DNA of 50,500 nt from CALAED01 sp937891035 (GTDB taxonomy: Bacteria > Actinomycetota > Actinomycetes > Streptosporangiales > Streptosporangiaceae). Position 1 is the first letter of the stretch, and the number at the start of each line of letters is the position of its first letter. Position numbers and translations under genes: made by a program. This document shows positions 16,272-24,610 of this stretch, in pieces. The stretch spans positions 1 to 50,500 of the forward strand of contig DASQSZ010000359.1 in NCBI GenBank assembly GCA_035642125.1. Reading direction: 5' to 3'. The notes under the pieces are model-generated. The model was not told where the DNA came from, made no database searches, and was given only the letters and a program-made list of their open reading frames with translations.

Positions 16272-17009
16272 TCAGCGCGGGGTGAGGACGCAGAACTCGT
16301 TGCCCTCCGGGTCGGCCAGGACCGTCCATGGCACGTCGCCCTGGCCGACGTCGATATCGGTTGCGCCGAGAGCCCGGAGTCGGTCCACCTCCGCCGCTTG
16401 ATCGTCACCGGGGTACGGCCGGAGGTCGAGATGGGTACGGTTCTTCACGGTCTTCACGTCGGGCGTGCGGAGGAGCTCGAGATACGGGCCGACGTCCTTG
16501 GCGGAACGCAAGACCGCATGATCGTCGGTCACCTCGTGCAGCGTCCAGTCCATCGCCTCGCCCCAGAACCGGGCCATCGCCCGCGGATCCGCGCAGTCCA
16601 CCACCACCGCGGCGATCGGCCCGGTGTCCCGGTAGCTCTCCCGAGGCTCCAACACACAGAACTCGTTGCCCTCCGGGTCGGCCAGGACCGTCCACGGCAC
16701 GTTGCCCTGGCCCACGTCGGCGGGCGTCGCACCGAGATCCTGAAGCCGCGCGACCAACTCCGCCTGATGGGCCACGGTGGTGGTGGCGAGGTCGATGTGC
16801 ACGCGATTCTTCACCGTCTTGGGTTCAGGGACGGCAAGGACGTCGATGCAGACGGCGGTCGGGTCGGGATAGACGAAGCCCACGGGTTCGACGTTGGTCA
16901 CGCCGGGTCCCTCGCTGGAAACACTCCAGCCGAGCACCTCCGCCCAGAACCGGCCGACCGCTGAGTCATCGCGAGCATTCATCGCAATTTGAACAAGTCG
17001 CAGCGCCAT
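16272..17009 (-). CDS. Two-domain VOC (glyoxalase-like) protein
   Basis: 245 residues from ATG 17009. Two tandem glyoxalase_6-type domains: residues about 1-120 (LVQIAMNARDDSAVGRFWAEVLGW, ending WTVLADPEGNEFCVL) and 125-245 (VVVDCADPRAMARFWGEAMDW, same ending). Each has a His-bearing strand (NRVHIDL, NRTHLDL). The DNA of the two domain ends (16291-16336 and 16657-16702) differs at only about one position, a sign of internal duplication kept alike by conversion. VOC proteins of this type act as bleomycin-type resistance proteins, dioxygenase-like enzymes or binding proteins; substrate unknown. The longer frame to 17129 has no ribosome binding site. Confidence 0.85.
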   Translation of the reverse strand: MALRLVQIAMNARDDSAVGRFWAEVLGWSVSSEGPGVTNVEPVGFVYPDPTAVCIDVLAVPEPKTVKNRVHIDLATTTVAHQAELVARLQDLGATPADVGQGNVPWTVLADPEGNEFCVLEPRESYRDTGPIAAVVVDCADPRAMARFWGEAMDWTLHEVTDDHAVLRSAKDVGPYLELLRTPDVKTVKNRTHLDLRPYPGDDQAAEVDRLRALGATDIDVGQGDVPWTVLADPEGNEFCVLTPR

Positions 17010-17156
17010 GCCGCCAACCCTATGTTCGGGTGACTGAGTGTTATGAACCGGCCAGAGAGGGCTATACACCGCTCCCGTGACGCCACCGCCCGCTGCTATG
17101 CCCGGAAGCCATGGCTGATGGCTGCGCATCGCGGCCTTAGGTGAGCTTCGGGTGGA

Positions 17157-18779
17157 TCAATGCTCGAAGACTGATCTGGCCCACTTCAGATCGAGCTTGC
17201 CGGCGGGGCTGCGGGGGAGCTCATCGACGAAGACGATCTCTCGGGGCTGTTTGTAGTCGGCGAGCTCGGCGGTTACGCGGGCGCGGATGTCATCGGGGGT
17301 GAGGCGCTTGCCGTCCGGTACGGCGATGACGGCGGCGACCCGGTGACCGAAGCGTTCGTCGGGGATCCCGACGACACAGACGTCTTCGACGTCGGGGTGG
17401 CCGGCGATGACCTGCTCGACCTCCTCGGCGAAGACCTTCTCGCCGCCGGTGTTGATCACCCGGCCGTCGCGCCCGAGGAGGACGAGCGTCCCGTCGGCCT
17501 CGATGGTGGCCAGGTCGCCGGGCACGACGTAGCGCCGCCCGTCGATGTCGCGGAAGGTCGCGGCGCTCCTTTCCGGATCGCCGAGATAGTGCGTCCCCGT
17601 CGGGGCCGGCGCGGCCAGCAGGCCCACCTGGCCGGAGCCCGGCGTGATGTCGGCGCCGTTCTCGTCGATCACTCTGGCGCTCGGCATCAGTTCGAACCGC
17701 GAAGTGATGCTGCGTTCGCCGCGGTAGGTGACCGAGCGCGCGAAGGGACCACCCTCGGAGGCCGCGATCACATCGTCGAGCCGGGCGTCGCAGTGCCGCA
17801 GCAGCCGCTCCTTGACCTCCGCCGTCCAGGTCACCCCGACGCTGAGAACACGGCGCAGGCTAGACAGATCGTACGGACGGCCGGCGGCCGCGGCCCGGTC
17901 GAGCGCGTCGGCGAGCGGACGGGCGAAGGCGTCCCCCACGATGCACAGGTCGGTGACCGGAAGCTGTTCGATGAGCGTGGCCACCTCGTCGGGATCGTGC
18001 GAACGAGCGGCCCGGAACACCACGGTGCCGCCGATGATGAGCGTGCCGAAAGTCGAATATATGCCGGTGCCGTGCATCAGCGGCGGCACCACCAGGTTGA
18101 CGGGGAGGTCCGCCTCCTCCAACAGCCGCCGGGTCGAGGTGCGAAGCTCCGCCAGGTCGGTGGGCACCGCGGCGCCGACCCGGCCGTATCCGGAGTTCAG
18201 CACGTGGGCGACCAGGTCGGCATGCCGCCACGCCACACCCTTCGGGCGGCCCGTCGTACCGCCGGTGAACATGAGCCACTCGTCCTCGCCCGAGCGGCGG
18301 GCTGGGGGCAGCGGCTGCGCTTCGGACAGCACGTGCTCGTAGTCGTCCGCGCGCCCGGCGAGCGGGTCGGGCGGCACCGGCGGCTTGCCGAGCCGCAGCA
18401 CGGTGTGTACGCCGGGCAGCCGGGCGAGCGCGGCGGCGGCCACCGGCGTGAGCGCGCCGTCCATCACCAGGGCGCTCGCGCCGGCGTCGTCGAGCAGGTC
18501 ACGTAGCTCCCGCTCCCGATACCGGTAGTTGACGTTGACCTGTGAGCAGCGCAGCTTCATCACCGCGAGGACGGTCTCGACGTACTCCAGGCCGGTGTAC
18601 AGCGCGATCGCGACACGATCGCCGGGCTCAACGCCGGCGTCGCTCAGATAGCGGGCCAGCCGGGCCGCACGCTCGTCGAGTTCACGCCAGCCACGGCGGA
18701 TGGTGCCTTGGATTGCCGCTGGGCGATCGCCCGCGACATCGGCGACGACCTCGAACAGAGTTGCCAGATTCTCCTGCAT
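17157..18779 (-). CDS. Acyl-CoA synthetase / AMP-dependent ligase (FadD-like)
   Basis: 540 residues from ATG 18779 behind AGGAAAG. Adenylation-family motifs are intact: A3 LMFTGGTTGRPKGVAW (169-184), A5-like ASEGGPF, A7 GDLATIEADGTLVLLGRDGR, A8 INTGGEKVFAEEVEQVI and the A10 lysine in PRSPAGKLDLKWAR. The FTGGTTGRPKG wording and GG in place of YG at A5 resemble actinobacterial FadD-type CoA ligases of lipid or steroid metabolism. It should activate a carboxylic acid to an acyl-AMP and then an acyl-CoA. An MDR reductase lies 130 bp upstream on the same strand. Chain-length preference is not readable. Confidence 0.9.
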   Translation of the reverse strand: MQENLATLFEVVADVAGDRPAAIQGTIRRGWRELDERAARLARYLSDAGVEPGDRVAIALYTGLEYVETVLAVMKLRCSQVNVNYRYRERELRDLLDDAGASALVMDGALTPVAAAALARLPGVHTVLRLGKPPVPPDPLAGRADDYEHVLSEAQPLPPARRSGEDEWLMFTGGTTGRPKGVAWRHADLVAHVLNSGYGRVGAAVPTDLAELRTSTRRLLEEADLPVNLVVPPLMHGTGIYSTFGTLIIGGTVVFRAARSHDPDEVATLIEQLPVTDLCIVGDAFARPLADALDRAAAAGRPYDLSSLRRVLSVGVTWTAEVKERLLRHCDARLDDVIAASEGGPFARSVTYRGERSITSRFELMPSARVIDENGADITPGSGQVGLLAAPAPTGTHYLGDPERSAATFRDIDGRRYVVPGDLATIEADGTLVLLGRDGRVINTGGEKVFAEEVEQVIAGHPDVEDVCVVGIPDERFGHRVAAVIAVPDGKRLTPDDIRARVTAELADYKQPREIVFVDELPRSPAGKLDLKWARSVFEH

Positions 18780-18909
18780 CTCGGTTCTTTCCTATCGCAT
18801 CCTGGCGCCCACGGGAACGGTGTTAAGGAACACAGCCGACGAGCGAATCTGAACAAGGCAAAGTGAGGCGGCGGCCGAGGGAGACCCGCCACGTGGCGTC
18901 AATGTCTGC

Positions 18910-19902
18910 TCAGGGCATCAGGGCCAGCTTGCCGACGGTGGCCCGAGCTTCGAGTTCCGCCAGCGCCTTCGGCCCCTCGGCGAGATCGTAGACAGCGGGC
19001 TGGCCGGGGCCGAGCACCCCGGCCACGAGTAGGCCGAACAGTTCGCCCATGACCTGACCAAAGATCTGCGGCGCGAATTGGATCAGGATGCCGATGTTCA
19101 GGCCGATGACATGGACCTGATGCTTGAAGACCAATTCCCAGTTGGTGATCGCGGCTTCGCCGGCGGCCAGGCCAGAGACGACGACCCGGCCGGTGACCCG
19201 CTTGGCGGCGGTCAGACTGGCGTCGAAGGTGGCGCCGCCGACCGACTCCAGCACCAGATCGACGCCCTCGCCGCCGGTCAGCCGCAGGACTTCGGAGGCG
19301 ATGTCGGTGCCGCGGGCGTCGATGACGTGGTCGGCGCCCAGCGTCCGTACCACCTCGTGCTTGCCCGGTGAGGCCGTGGCGATCACCGTCGCGCCGTAGT
19401 GCTTGGCCATCTTCACCGCGGCTTGCCCGGTCCCGCCGGCCGCGGCGTGGATCAGAACGGTCTGACCTGCGGTGACGCCTCCCAGTGGTTTGAGCGCCGC
19501 CAGCGCGGTCGGCCAATTGACGACCAGGCCCAGCGCCTGCTCGTCGGCCCATCCTGTCGGCACCGGCACCGCCCCCGCCGCGGACAGCACCATGTACTCG
19601 GCGAAGGCGCCGTCTCCAACGCCGATGACGTGGCTGCCGAGCTCCAGGCCGGTCACTCCCTCGCCGACGGCGGTGACTTCACCGGCGCCCTCGATACCCG
19701 CCACGTAAGGCGGCTGTGGACCGCCCGCGAACGTGCCGCCGGCCTGATAGATGTCGCAGTAATTGACGCCGGCGGCGGTGACGTGAATAAGGACTTCACC
19801 CGGGCCCGGGTTCGGTACCGGCGCGTTGGTGATCAAGCGTAGATCCTGCGGGCCGTTCAGTGACGTCTGCTGCAGGGCGCGCATCGCTGCGGGAATGCTC
19901 AT
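18910..19902 (-). CDS. MDR family NADPH:quinone reductase-like protein
   Basis: 330 residues from ATG 19902. GroES-like N-terminal domain (PGEVLIHVTAAGVNYCDIYQ, PYVAGIEGAGEVTAVGEGV) and Rossmann domain (IHAAAGGTGQAAVKMAKHYG, VIATASPGKHE). The catalytic zinc ligands of alcohol dehydrogenases are absent, which places it with quinone oxidoreductases and crotonyl/enoyl reductases. It reduces a C=C or quinone with NAD(P)H. Upstream of and co-directional with the acyl-CoA ligase, so the two may process the same acyl substrate; this is inference. Confidence 0.9.
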   Translation of the reverse strand: MSIPAAMRALQQTSLNGPQDLRLITNAPVPNPGPGEVLIHVTAAGVNYCDIYQAGGTFAGGPQPPYVAGIEGAGEVTAVGEGVTGLELGSHVIGVGDGAFAEYMVLSAAGAVPVPTGWADEQALGLVVNWPTALAALKPLGGVTAGQTVLIHAAAGGTGQAAVKMAKHYGATVIATASPGKHEVVRTLGADHVIDARGTDIASEVLRLTGGEGVDLVLESVGGATFDASLTAAKRVTGRVVVSGLAAGEAAITNWELVFKHQVHVIGLNIGILIQFAPQIFGQVMGELFGLLVAGVLGPGQPAVYDLAEGPKALAELEARATVGKLALMP

Positions 19903-20719
19903 AGGCTCACCGTACTTTTTGTTGATCGAACGACCAGCAAAGTCGCGAGAAAACTCACCAAGATTTTCCCTGGCGAGGGAGGCCGTTCAGGGAGTGTGAT
20001 GTGGCTCGGCGGCAAATGAGTGGACTGGGCGTTATGCGCAGTTTTGTTATAGCGCGGTGGTGGTGAGGGCGCCCGTCGCGTCTGGTGATTCTTTCCATGC
20101 GGCAACCCAATCATTGACCGCAGTAAGATCGGCGGTGAGTCGGGACCGACAGCGGCATCGGCCACGGTGCGGTCTTCGACCATCCCGCCGCCTTCGACCT
20201 GGCCCGGGAATCGAATGACGTCTCAGCGAACGCCCGGCAGAGCACGCTCGGAGTAGTCGCCAACCTCTCCCCACGCCACGATTTCTTATGTCGACGATCG
20301 TGGTGGGCCGCGTCGTTCATGCGTCCTGCGTCGCCCATCGCGGCGGGAGGAATGACATGGCGACAGCGGCGGGGGGCGAGCGCGGGCGAGCGGTTGTTCG
20401 CGTTGCCGAGTTCGCTGGAGCCGTCGTCTATCAAGATCGGCCGGTTGCGGACCACGCGCCACGATCTCTTGCCAGAGCAAGTCGGGGCGACGCTCGGCCG
20501 CCTGTCGGTTGCGACACCACCACCTCGGCCGGCTCCGCGCGGAGCGCTAGGTGAGCGGCGTGATCATGCGCCGGCCGTCTCGCTGCTCGCGCTCGTGGTG
20601 GTCGAGGGAATCGCCCGAAGCCGCGACCGGAACCGGGCTGCGAGGCGGAGGCGATGCCCGTACTCCGCCGGAGGAACATGCACGCGCTTCAGTCGGCACA
20701 TGAGAAGAAAGGTAGGCAG
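19903..20719. other. 817-bp region without a clear gene
   Basis: Several open frames of 60-140 codons exist on both strands, but none has recognisable family motifs or a good ribosome binding site. A plus-strand frame around 20390-20540 (IKIGRLRTTRHDLLPEQV, then GATLGRLSV) has a more protein-like composition and could be the relic of a gene. The right edge holds the ribosome binding site for the gene at 20720. Confidence 0.35.
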
Positions 20720-21400
20720 ATGGATTCGAACCCAGATGTACGCGTTCCCTTGATCGACGAGGCGGACGCGACGGGCCGGTTGGCCGAGCTTTACGAGCGG
20801 GCCAAGGAGGTGACCCAGCTTGACTTCGTGCCCGACATGTTCCGGCTGGTCTCCTCCCGGCCCGAACTGCTCGAGACCATGCTGGCCGGCTACAACGGCG
20901 TCTTCAACCACGGCCGGCTGCCCCGGCAGACCAGGGAGATGATCTCCGCCTGGACGTCGAAGGTGAATCAGTGCCCGTACTGCGTAGGCACGCACAACTT
21001 CTTCCTTCAGGTCTTCGGCGGCAGCAAGGAGCTAGCCGACGCGATCGAGACCGCGGAATCGCCCGACGATCTCCCGGTGAGCGAACGCGACCGGGTGCTG
21101 CTGCACCTGCTGACCAAGCTCAGCCGCAGCGCCTATCGGATCACCGACGCGGACTGGCAGCGGGCGTTGAACGTCGGCTGGACGGCAGATGACTTGCTTG
21201 AGGCGTTCTTCTGCGCGGCCCTGTTCAACTTCATCACTCGTCTGGTCGACGGCCTCGGGCTCGGCACCACGGTGACCAGGAGCCGCATCTCCCAGCAGGA
21301 ACTGCCGGACGACGCTACAGCCGCGACAGCCGCGACAGCATCCGCGACAGCCGCGACAGCATCCGCCGCGGCCGCCACGGCGGACGGGGGCCGACCATGA
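20720..21400 (+). CDS. Carboxymuconolactone decarboxylase / AhpD-like protein
   Basis: 226 residues from ATG 20720, behind AAGG/AGG. The AhpD-type redox signature is CPYCVGTH (C85, C88, H92), with the preceding helix RQTREMISAWTSKVNQ. The family includes peroxidase-coupled disulfide reductases and gamma-carboxymuconolactone decarboxylases; the CxxC-xxxH argues for the redox type. The last 30 residues are an Ala/Thr-only tail (ATAATAATASATAATAS...) encoded by a tandem repeat. The stop overlaps the next start by ATGA, so it is first in a coupled run with an SDR and, 170 bp on, a styrene-monooxygenase-like flavoprotein. A role in peroxide or quinone handling is possible. Confidence 0.88.
   Translation: MDSNPDVRVPLIDEADATGRLAELYERAKEVTQLDFVPDMFRLVSSRPELLETMLAGYNGVFNHGRLPRQTREMISAWTSKVNQCPYCVGTHNFFLQVFGGSKELADAIETAESPDDLPVSERDRVLLHLLTKLSRSAYRITDADWQRALNVGWTADDLLEAFFCAALFNFITRLVDGLGLGTTVTRSRISQQELPDDATAATAATASATAATASAAAATADGGRP
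21318..21375 (+). repeat. Tandem repeat encoding Ala/Thr tail
   Basis: Repeats of the 9-mer CCGCGACAG, in part as a longer unit with CATC added, encode the Ala/Thr/Ser tail of the AhpD-like protein. Length is likely to vary between strains. Confidence 0.75.
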
Positions 21401-22272
21401 AAACGTCCCGCGCGGTTCTGATCACTGGTGTCTCGTCATTGAGCGGCCTCTCCTCGGGTACCGGCAGAACCCTGGCGCTCCGGCTGCACCGGGCCGGATG
21501 GCCGGTCTACGCGAGCGGCCGGAGCCTGGAGGGTCTCAAGGATCTGGCGGAAGAGGGCATCACCACCCTGCGCGTCGACGTGACGGACGAGGAGTCGATG
21601 ACCGCGGCGGTCGACCGGATCACCGCCGAACACGGTGCGGTCGGCGTGCTGATCAACAACGCCGCATACAGCCTCAACGGCACGATCGAGCAGACCCCGG
21701 TGGACGAGGTCCGCAGGCAGTTCGAGACGAACGTCTTCGGGCTATCCCGGATGACGCAATTGGTCCTGCCGGGCATGCGGGCGCAGGGAGCGGGCCGCAT
21801 CGTCATCATGTCCTCGATCTTCGGGCTCTTCGCGACCCCGGGGCGCGGCTACTATGAGGCGACGAAACACGCGCTCGAGGCGATCGGCGATTCGCTCCGG
21901 CTGGAGGTACGCCGCTTCGGCATCAAGGTCGTGGTCATCGAGCCTTCGCCGATCCTCGGCGCGTTCGTCCCGACCACCGTCGGCGATTTGGGGCTCGCTC
22001 CCAGTTCTGGCGAAGATCCCTACGGTGATTTCTGGGAGCGTTTCGTCGTCTGGCATGGCGCCTATCGGGAAGTCGAGCATCCGAAGGGCCGAGGTCGGAT
22101 GTCGCTTCGCAGCAACGACGTCGCCGCCCTTATAGAGAAGGCGATCACCGTGCGCCGTCCGCGGATCCGCTACCGCATCGGTATACCGGTGCGGCTGCTA
22201 CGACCGCAGCGCGTGCTTTTCGGGGAGCGGGCCTGGGATAAATTCGTCCGCACCTTCTTTCCGACTCCGTAG
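21397..22272 (+). CDS. SDR family oxidoreductase
   Basis: 291 residues, translationally coupled to the AhpD-like gene (ATGA). The glycine motif is extended: TGVSSLSGLSSGTGRTLA in place of TGxxxGxG. NNAA replaces NNAG. Catalytic residues are MSSIFG and YYEATK. After the coenzyme domain it follows the classical long form used for retinol- or ketoreductase-like SDRs (LRLEVRRFGIKVVVIEPSP). GRS at the end of beta-2 suggests NADP(H). Substrate unknown, but co-transcription with the flavin monooxygenase suggests a shared pathway. Confidence 0.9.
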   Translation: MKTSRAVLITGVSSLSGLSSGTGRTLALRLHRAGWPVYASGRSLEGLKDLAEEGITTLRVDVTDEESMTAAVDRITAEHGAVGVLINNAAYSLNGTIEQTPVDEVRRQFETNVFGLSRMTQLVLPGMRAQGAGRIVIMSSIFGLFATPGRGYYEATKHALEAIGDSLRLEVRRFGIKVVVIEPSPILGAFVPTTVGDLGLAPSSGEDPYGDFWERFVVWHGAYREVEHPKGRGRMSLRSNDVAALIEKAITVRRPRIRYRIGIPVRLLRPQRVLFGERAWDKFVRTFFPTP

Positions 22273-22441
22273 CCGGTGCGCGCCGCATCATGGCGAAACT
22301 CAAATTGGTCCTGCCGGCTGTTGTGGGCAAAACGGGAGAAGCCTGCGGCGCTCGATGTGAGGACACTGAGACATAGATGCGGTAGACGGGTTATCGGCGG
22401 TCGAATTGACATTTCACCGCGGCAAGAGAGGGCGGCGCAGT

Positions 22442-23698
22442 ATGCGCAAGATACTGATCGTCGGCGCTGGGCAGTCCGGGTTGCATCTGGCGCTTGGGCT
22501 GCAGCGGCACGGATACGACGTGACCGTGGTGTCGGCGCGGACGGCCGACGAGATCGAGCAAGGCAACGTGATGTCGACGCAGTTCCAGTTCGACAGCACG
22601 CTCAGATTCGAACGCGACCTCGGGATCTACTTCTGGGACGGAAAGGCACCCTACACCCCGAACACCCGCTTCATGCTGGGCGTCGGCGGCCCCACTCCGG
22701 TCGTCGAGTGGGGTAGCCCGCTAAAAAAGCCGGGCGCCGACGTTGACCAGCGGGTTAAGATGTCGCACTGGCTTCGACTGTTCGAAGAAAACGGTGGCGA
22801 TCTGGTCATCCAAAAGGCCACTGTCTCCGACGTCGACAAGTGGTCGGGCGGGTACGATCTCGTCGTCGTCGCCGCGGGCAGGGGACAACTGGCTGAGATA
22901 TTCGAGCGCGACGCGGCCAGGTCACCCTTCACCGAGCCACAGCGCATGCTTTCAGTCGTCTACGTCAATGGCTATCAGCCCGATCCGGCCGGCCCCGGCG
23001 ACCACTCGGTGGACTTCCACCTGTTGCCGGAACGGGGCGAGATGATCGTGATGCCCGCGCTGACCGTCTCAGGTCCCTGCCACATCCTGTTCTTCGAGGC
23101 CATACCCGGCGGGGCACTGGACGTGTTCGGCGACGTCTCCTCTCCCAAGCAGCACCTGGAGCGTTTCGTTGACCTGCTGGAACAGCACGTGCCATGGGCG
23201 CGCGAGCAGTACGAGAAGCTGGAGTTGACCGATCCGGGCGGGACGCTGCGCGGCGGGTTCACCCCCACCGTCCGGCGGCCGGTCGCGACGCTGCCGTCCG
23301 GTGGTCAGGTGCTTGGCATAGGGGACGTCGTCGTGGCCAACGACCCCATCACTGGTCAGGGGTCGAATATGGCCGCCAAGTCAGCGGCCGTCTACCTCGA
23401 CAGCATCCTGGACCACGGGGACCGGCCGTTCGACGGCGCCTTCATGGAGCGCGCCTTCGAGAGATTCTGGACGCTGCACGGGCGCGCCACCACCGAGTGG
23501 ACGAACATGATGTTGTCGCCACCGCCACCGCACGTGCTCGAGATCCTGGGAGCCGCGAGCCAGTTCACCGCGATCGGCAACCGCTACATTGAGGCATTCG
23601 ACGACCCTAACGACTTCGACGAGTGGTTCATGGATTCCGCGAAGGCCGCCGCCTACCTCGCCGAGATAGTGGGCGCCGCAGCCGGATCGGCTCGCTAA
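22442..23698 (+). CDS. Styrene monooxygenase (StyA)-type FAD oxygenase
   Basis: 418 residues from ATG 22442. FAD Rossmann motif KILIVGAGQSGLHLALGLQ, then VTVVSARTADEI as in StyA/indole monooxygenases. The flavin-binding C-terminal motif is GDVVVANDPITGQGSNMAAK. Residues 45-60 (GNVMSTQFQFDS) also fit the family. StyA enzymes epoxidise or hydroxylate alkenes and aromatic rings using FADH2 supplied by a separate reductase (StyB). No intact flavin reductase gene is next to it or elsewhere in the window. Context: downstream of AhpD-like and SDR genes, upstream of an HxlR regulator and an exporter. Confidence 0.9.
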   Translation: MRKILIVGAGQSGLHLALGLQRHGYDVTVVSARTADEIEQGNVMSTQFQFDSTLRFERDLGIYFWDGKAPYTPNTRFMLGVGGPTPVVEWGSPLKKPGADVDQRVKMSHWLRLFEENGGDLVIQKATVSDVDKWSGGYDLVVVAAGRGQLAEIFERDAARSPFTEPQRMLSVVYVNGYQPDPAGPGDHSVDFHLLPERGEMIVMPALTVSGPCHILFFEAIPGGALDVFGDVSSPKQHLERFVDLLEQHVPWAREQYEKLELTDPGGTLRGGFTPTVRRPVATLPSGGQVLGIGDVVVANDPITGQGSNMAAKSAAVYLDSILDHGDRPFDGAFMERAFERFWTLHGRATTEWTNMMLSPPPPHVLEILGAASQFTAIGNRYIEAFDDPNDFDEWFMDSAKAAAYLAEIVGAAAGSAR

Positions 23699-23800
23699 GA
23701 CCATCATGGGCCGGGCTTGACTCCGTGACCAGTACGGACTCTTCGCTGTCGCGCTTTATCGTTCCTAGGCGGACATACATGACGGAGTTATGGTGGCAGC

Positions 23801-24439
23801 ATGGACAAGAAGCGCAGCTACAACGAAGGTTGCCCGGTCTCCCATGCGCTGGATCTCGTGGGAGAGCGCTGGGGGCTTCTGGTGGTGCGCGAGCTCATGC
23901 TCGGACCGAAGCGCTTCAGTGACCTTCGAGCCGGCCTGTGCGGTGCCAGCTCGAACATCTTGACCAGGCGGCTTCGCGATCTCGAGGAGATCGGTGTGCT
24001 GCGCAGGCACCGCGCGGGCGTGCCGGTGAGCACGACCGTGTATGAACTGACCGACTGGGGCCGGTCCCTGGAGCCCGTCCTCTTCGCGCTGGGCAACTGG
24101 GCGGTGATGTCACCCTTCTGGGACCGGCAGGCCCCGTCGACCGTCGATTCGCTTCTGCTGTCGCTGCGTTCGCAGGCCGGTATGATGTTCCCCGGCGGCG
24201 CGCCCGTCGCCGGCACCTGCGACATGCGGGTTGGCGACGATCACTTCACTATGCGCTTCAGTAGCGCCGGACTCAACATTGCCCGTGCCGCCGCCTATGA
24301 GGCTGACGCGGTCGTCCAGACCGATGCCGGCACCCTGAAATCCTTGATCAATGGTGACGAGACGCTCGACGACGCCATCGACGCGGGGCGCGTGACGCTC
24401 GACGGTGACGAGCGGTTGATCAGGTCCGTGATCAAGTAG
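23801..24439 (+). CDS. HxlR family regulator with SCP2-like C-terminal domain
   Basis: 212 residues from ATG 23801. N-terminal 105 residues are the HxlR winged helix: SYNEGCPVSHALDLVGERWGL with the conserved Cys, then LRAGLCGASSNILTRRLRDLEEIGVL. The C-terminal 100 residues form a second alpha/beta domain ending ...DEADAVVQTDAGTL-like sequence and VTLDGDERLIRSVI, as in HxlR proteins carrying an SCP2 lipid-binding-type fold. It lies between the StyA gene and an exporter gene. The inverted repeat at 24532-24543 in front of the exporter is a candidate target. Confidence 0.9.
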   Translation: MDKKRSYNEGCPVSHALDLVGERWGLLVVRELMLGPKRFSDLRAGLCGASSNILTRRLRDLEEIGVLRRHRAGVPVSTTVYELTDWGRSLEPVLFALGNWAVMSPFWDRQAPSTVDSLLLSLRSQAGMMFPGGAPVAGTCDMRVGDDHFTMRFSSAGLNIARAAAYEADAVVQTDAGTLKSLINGDETLDDAIDAGRVTLDGDERLIRSVIK

Positions 24440-24531
24440 TCGTTTTTTCGCATTCTGTACTGACGTTCGATTTACCGTGACGGTGTTGCGGAGGGTTCGG
24501 GGGGCTCTGTAGGCTCGTAGTGGAAAAATTG

Positions 24532-24543
24532 AACTAGATAGTT
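24532..24543. promoter_or_regulatory. Candidate operator before the exporter gene
   Basis: Perfect inverted repeat AACTA-GA-TAGTT in an unusually AT-rich patch (about 24520-24560) between the HxlR gene and the MFS gene start. AACTA-type half-sites fit MarR/HxlR-family regulators. The link to the adjacent HxlR protein is inferred from position. Confidence 0.45.
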
Positions 24544-24610
24544 GCAGATTAGAACTGATATTCGTCCTCACCGCGGGCCTGCAGGGGTCTCCGGAAGGAG
24601 TGAGCACACC

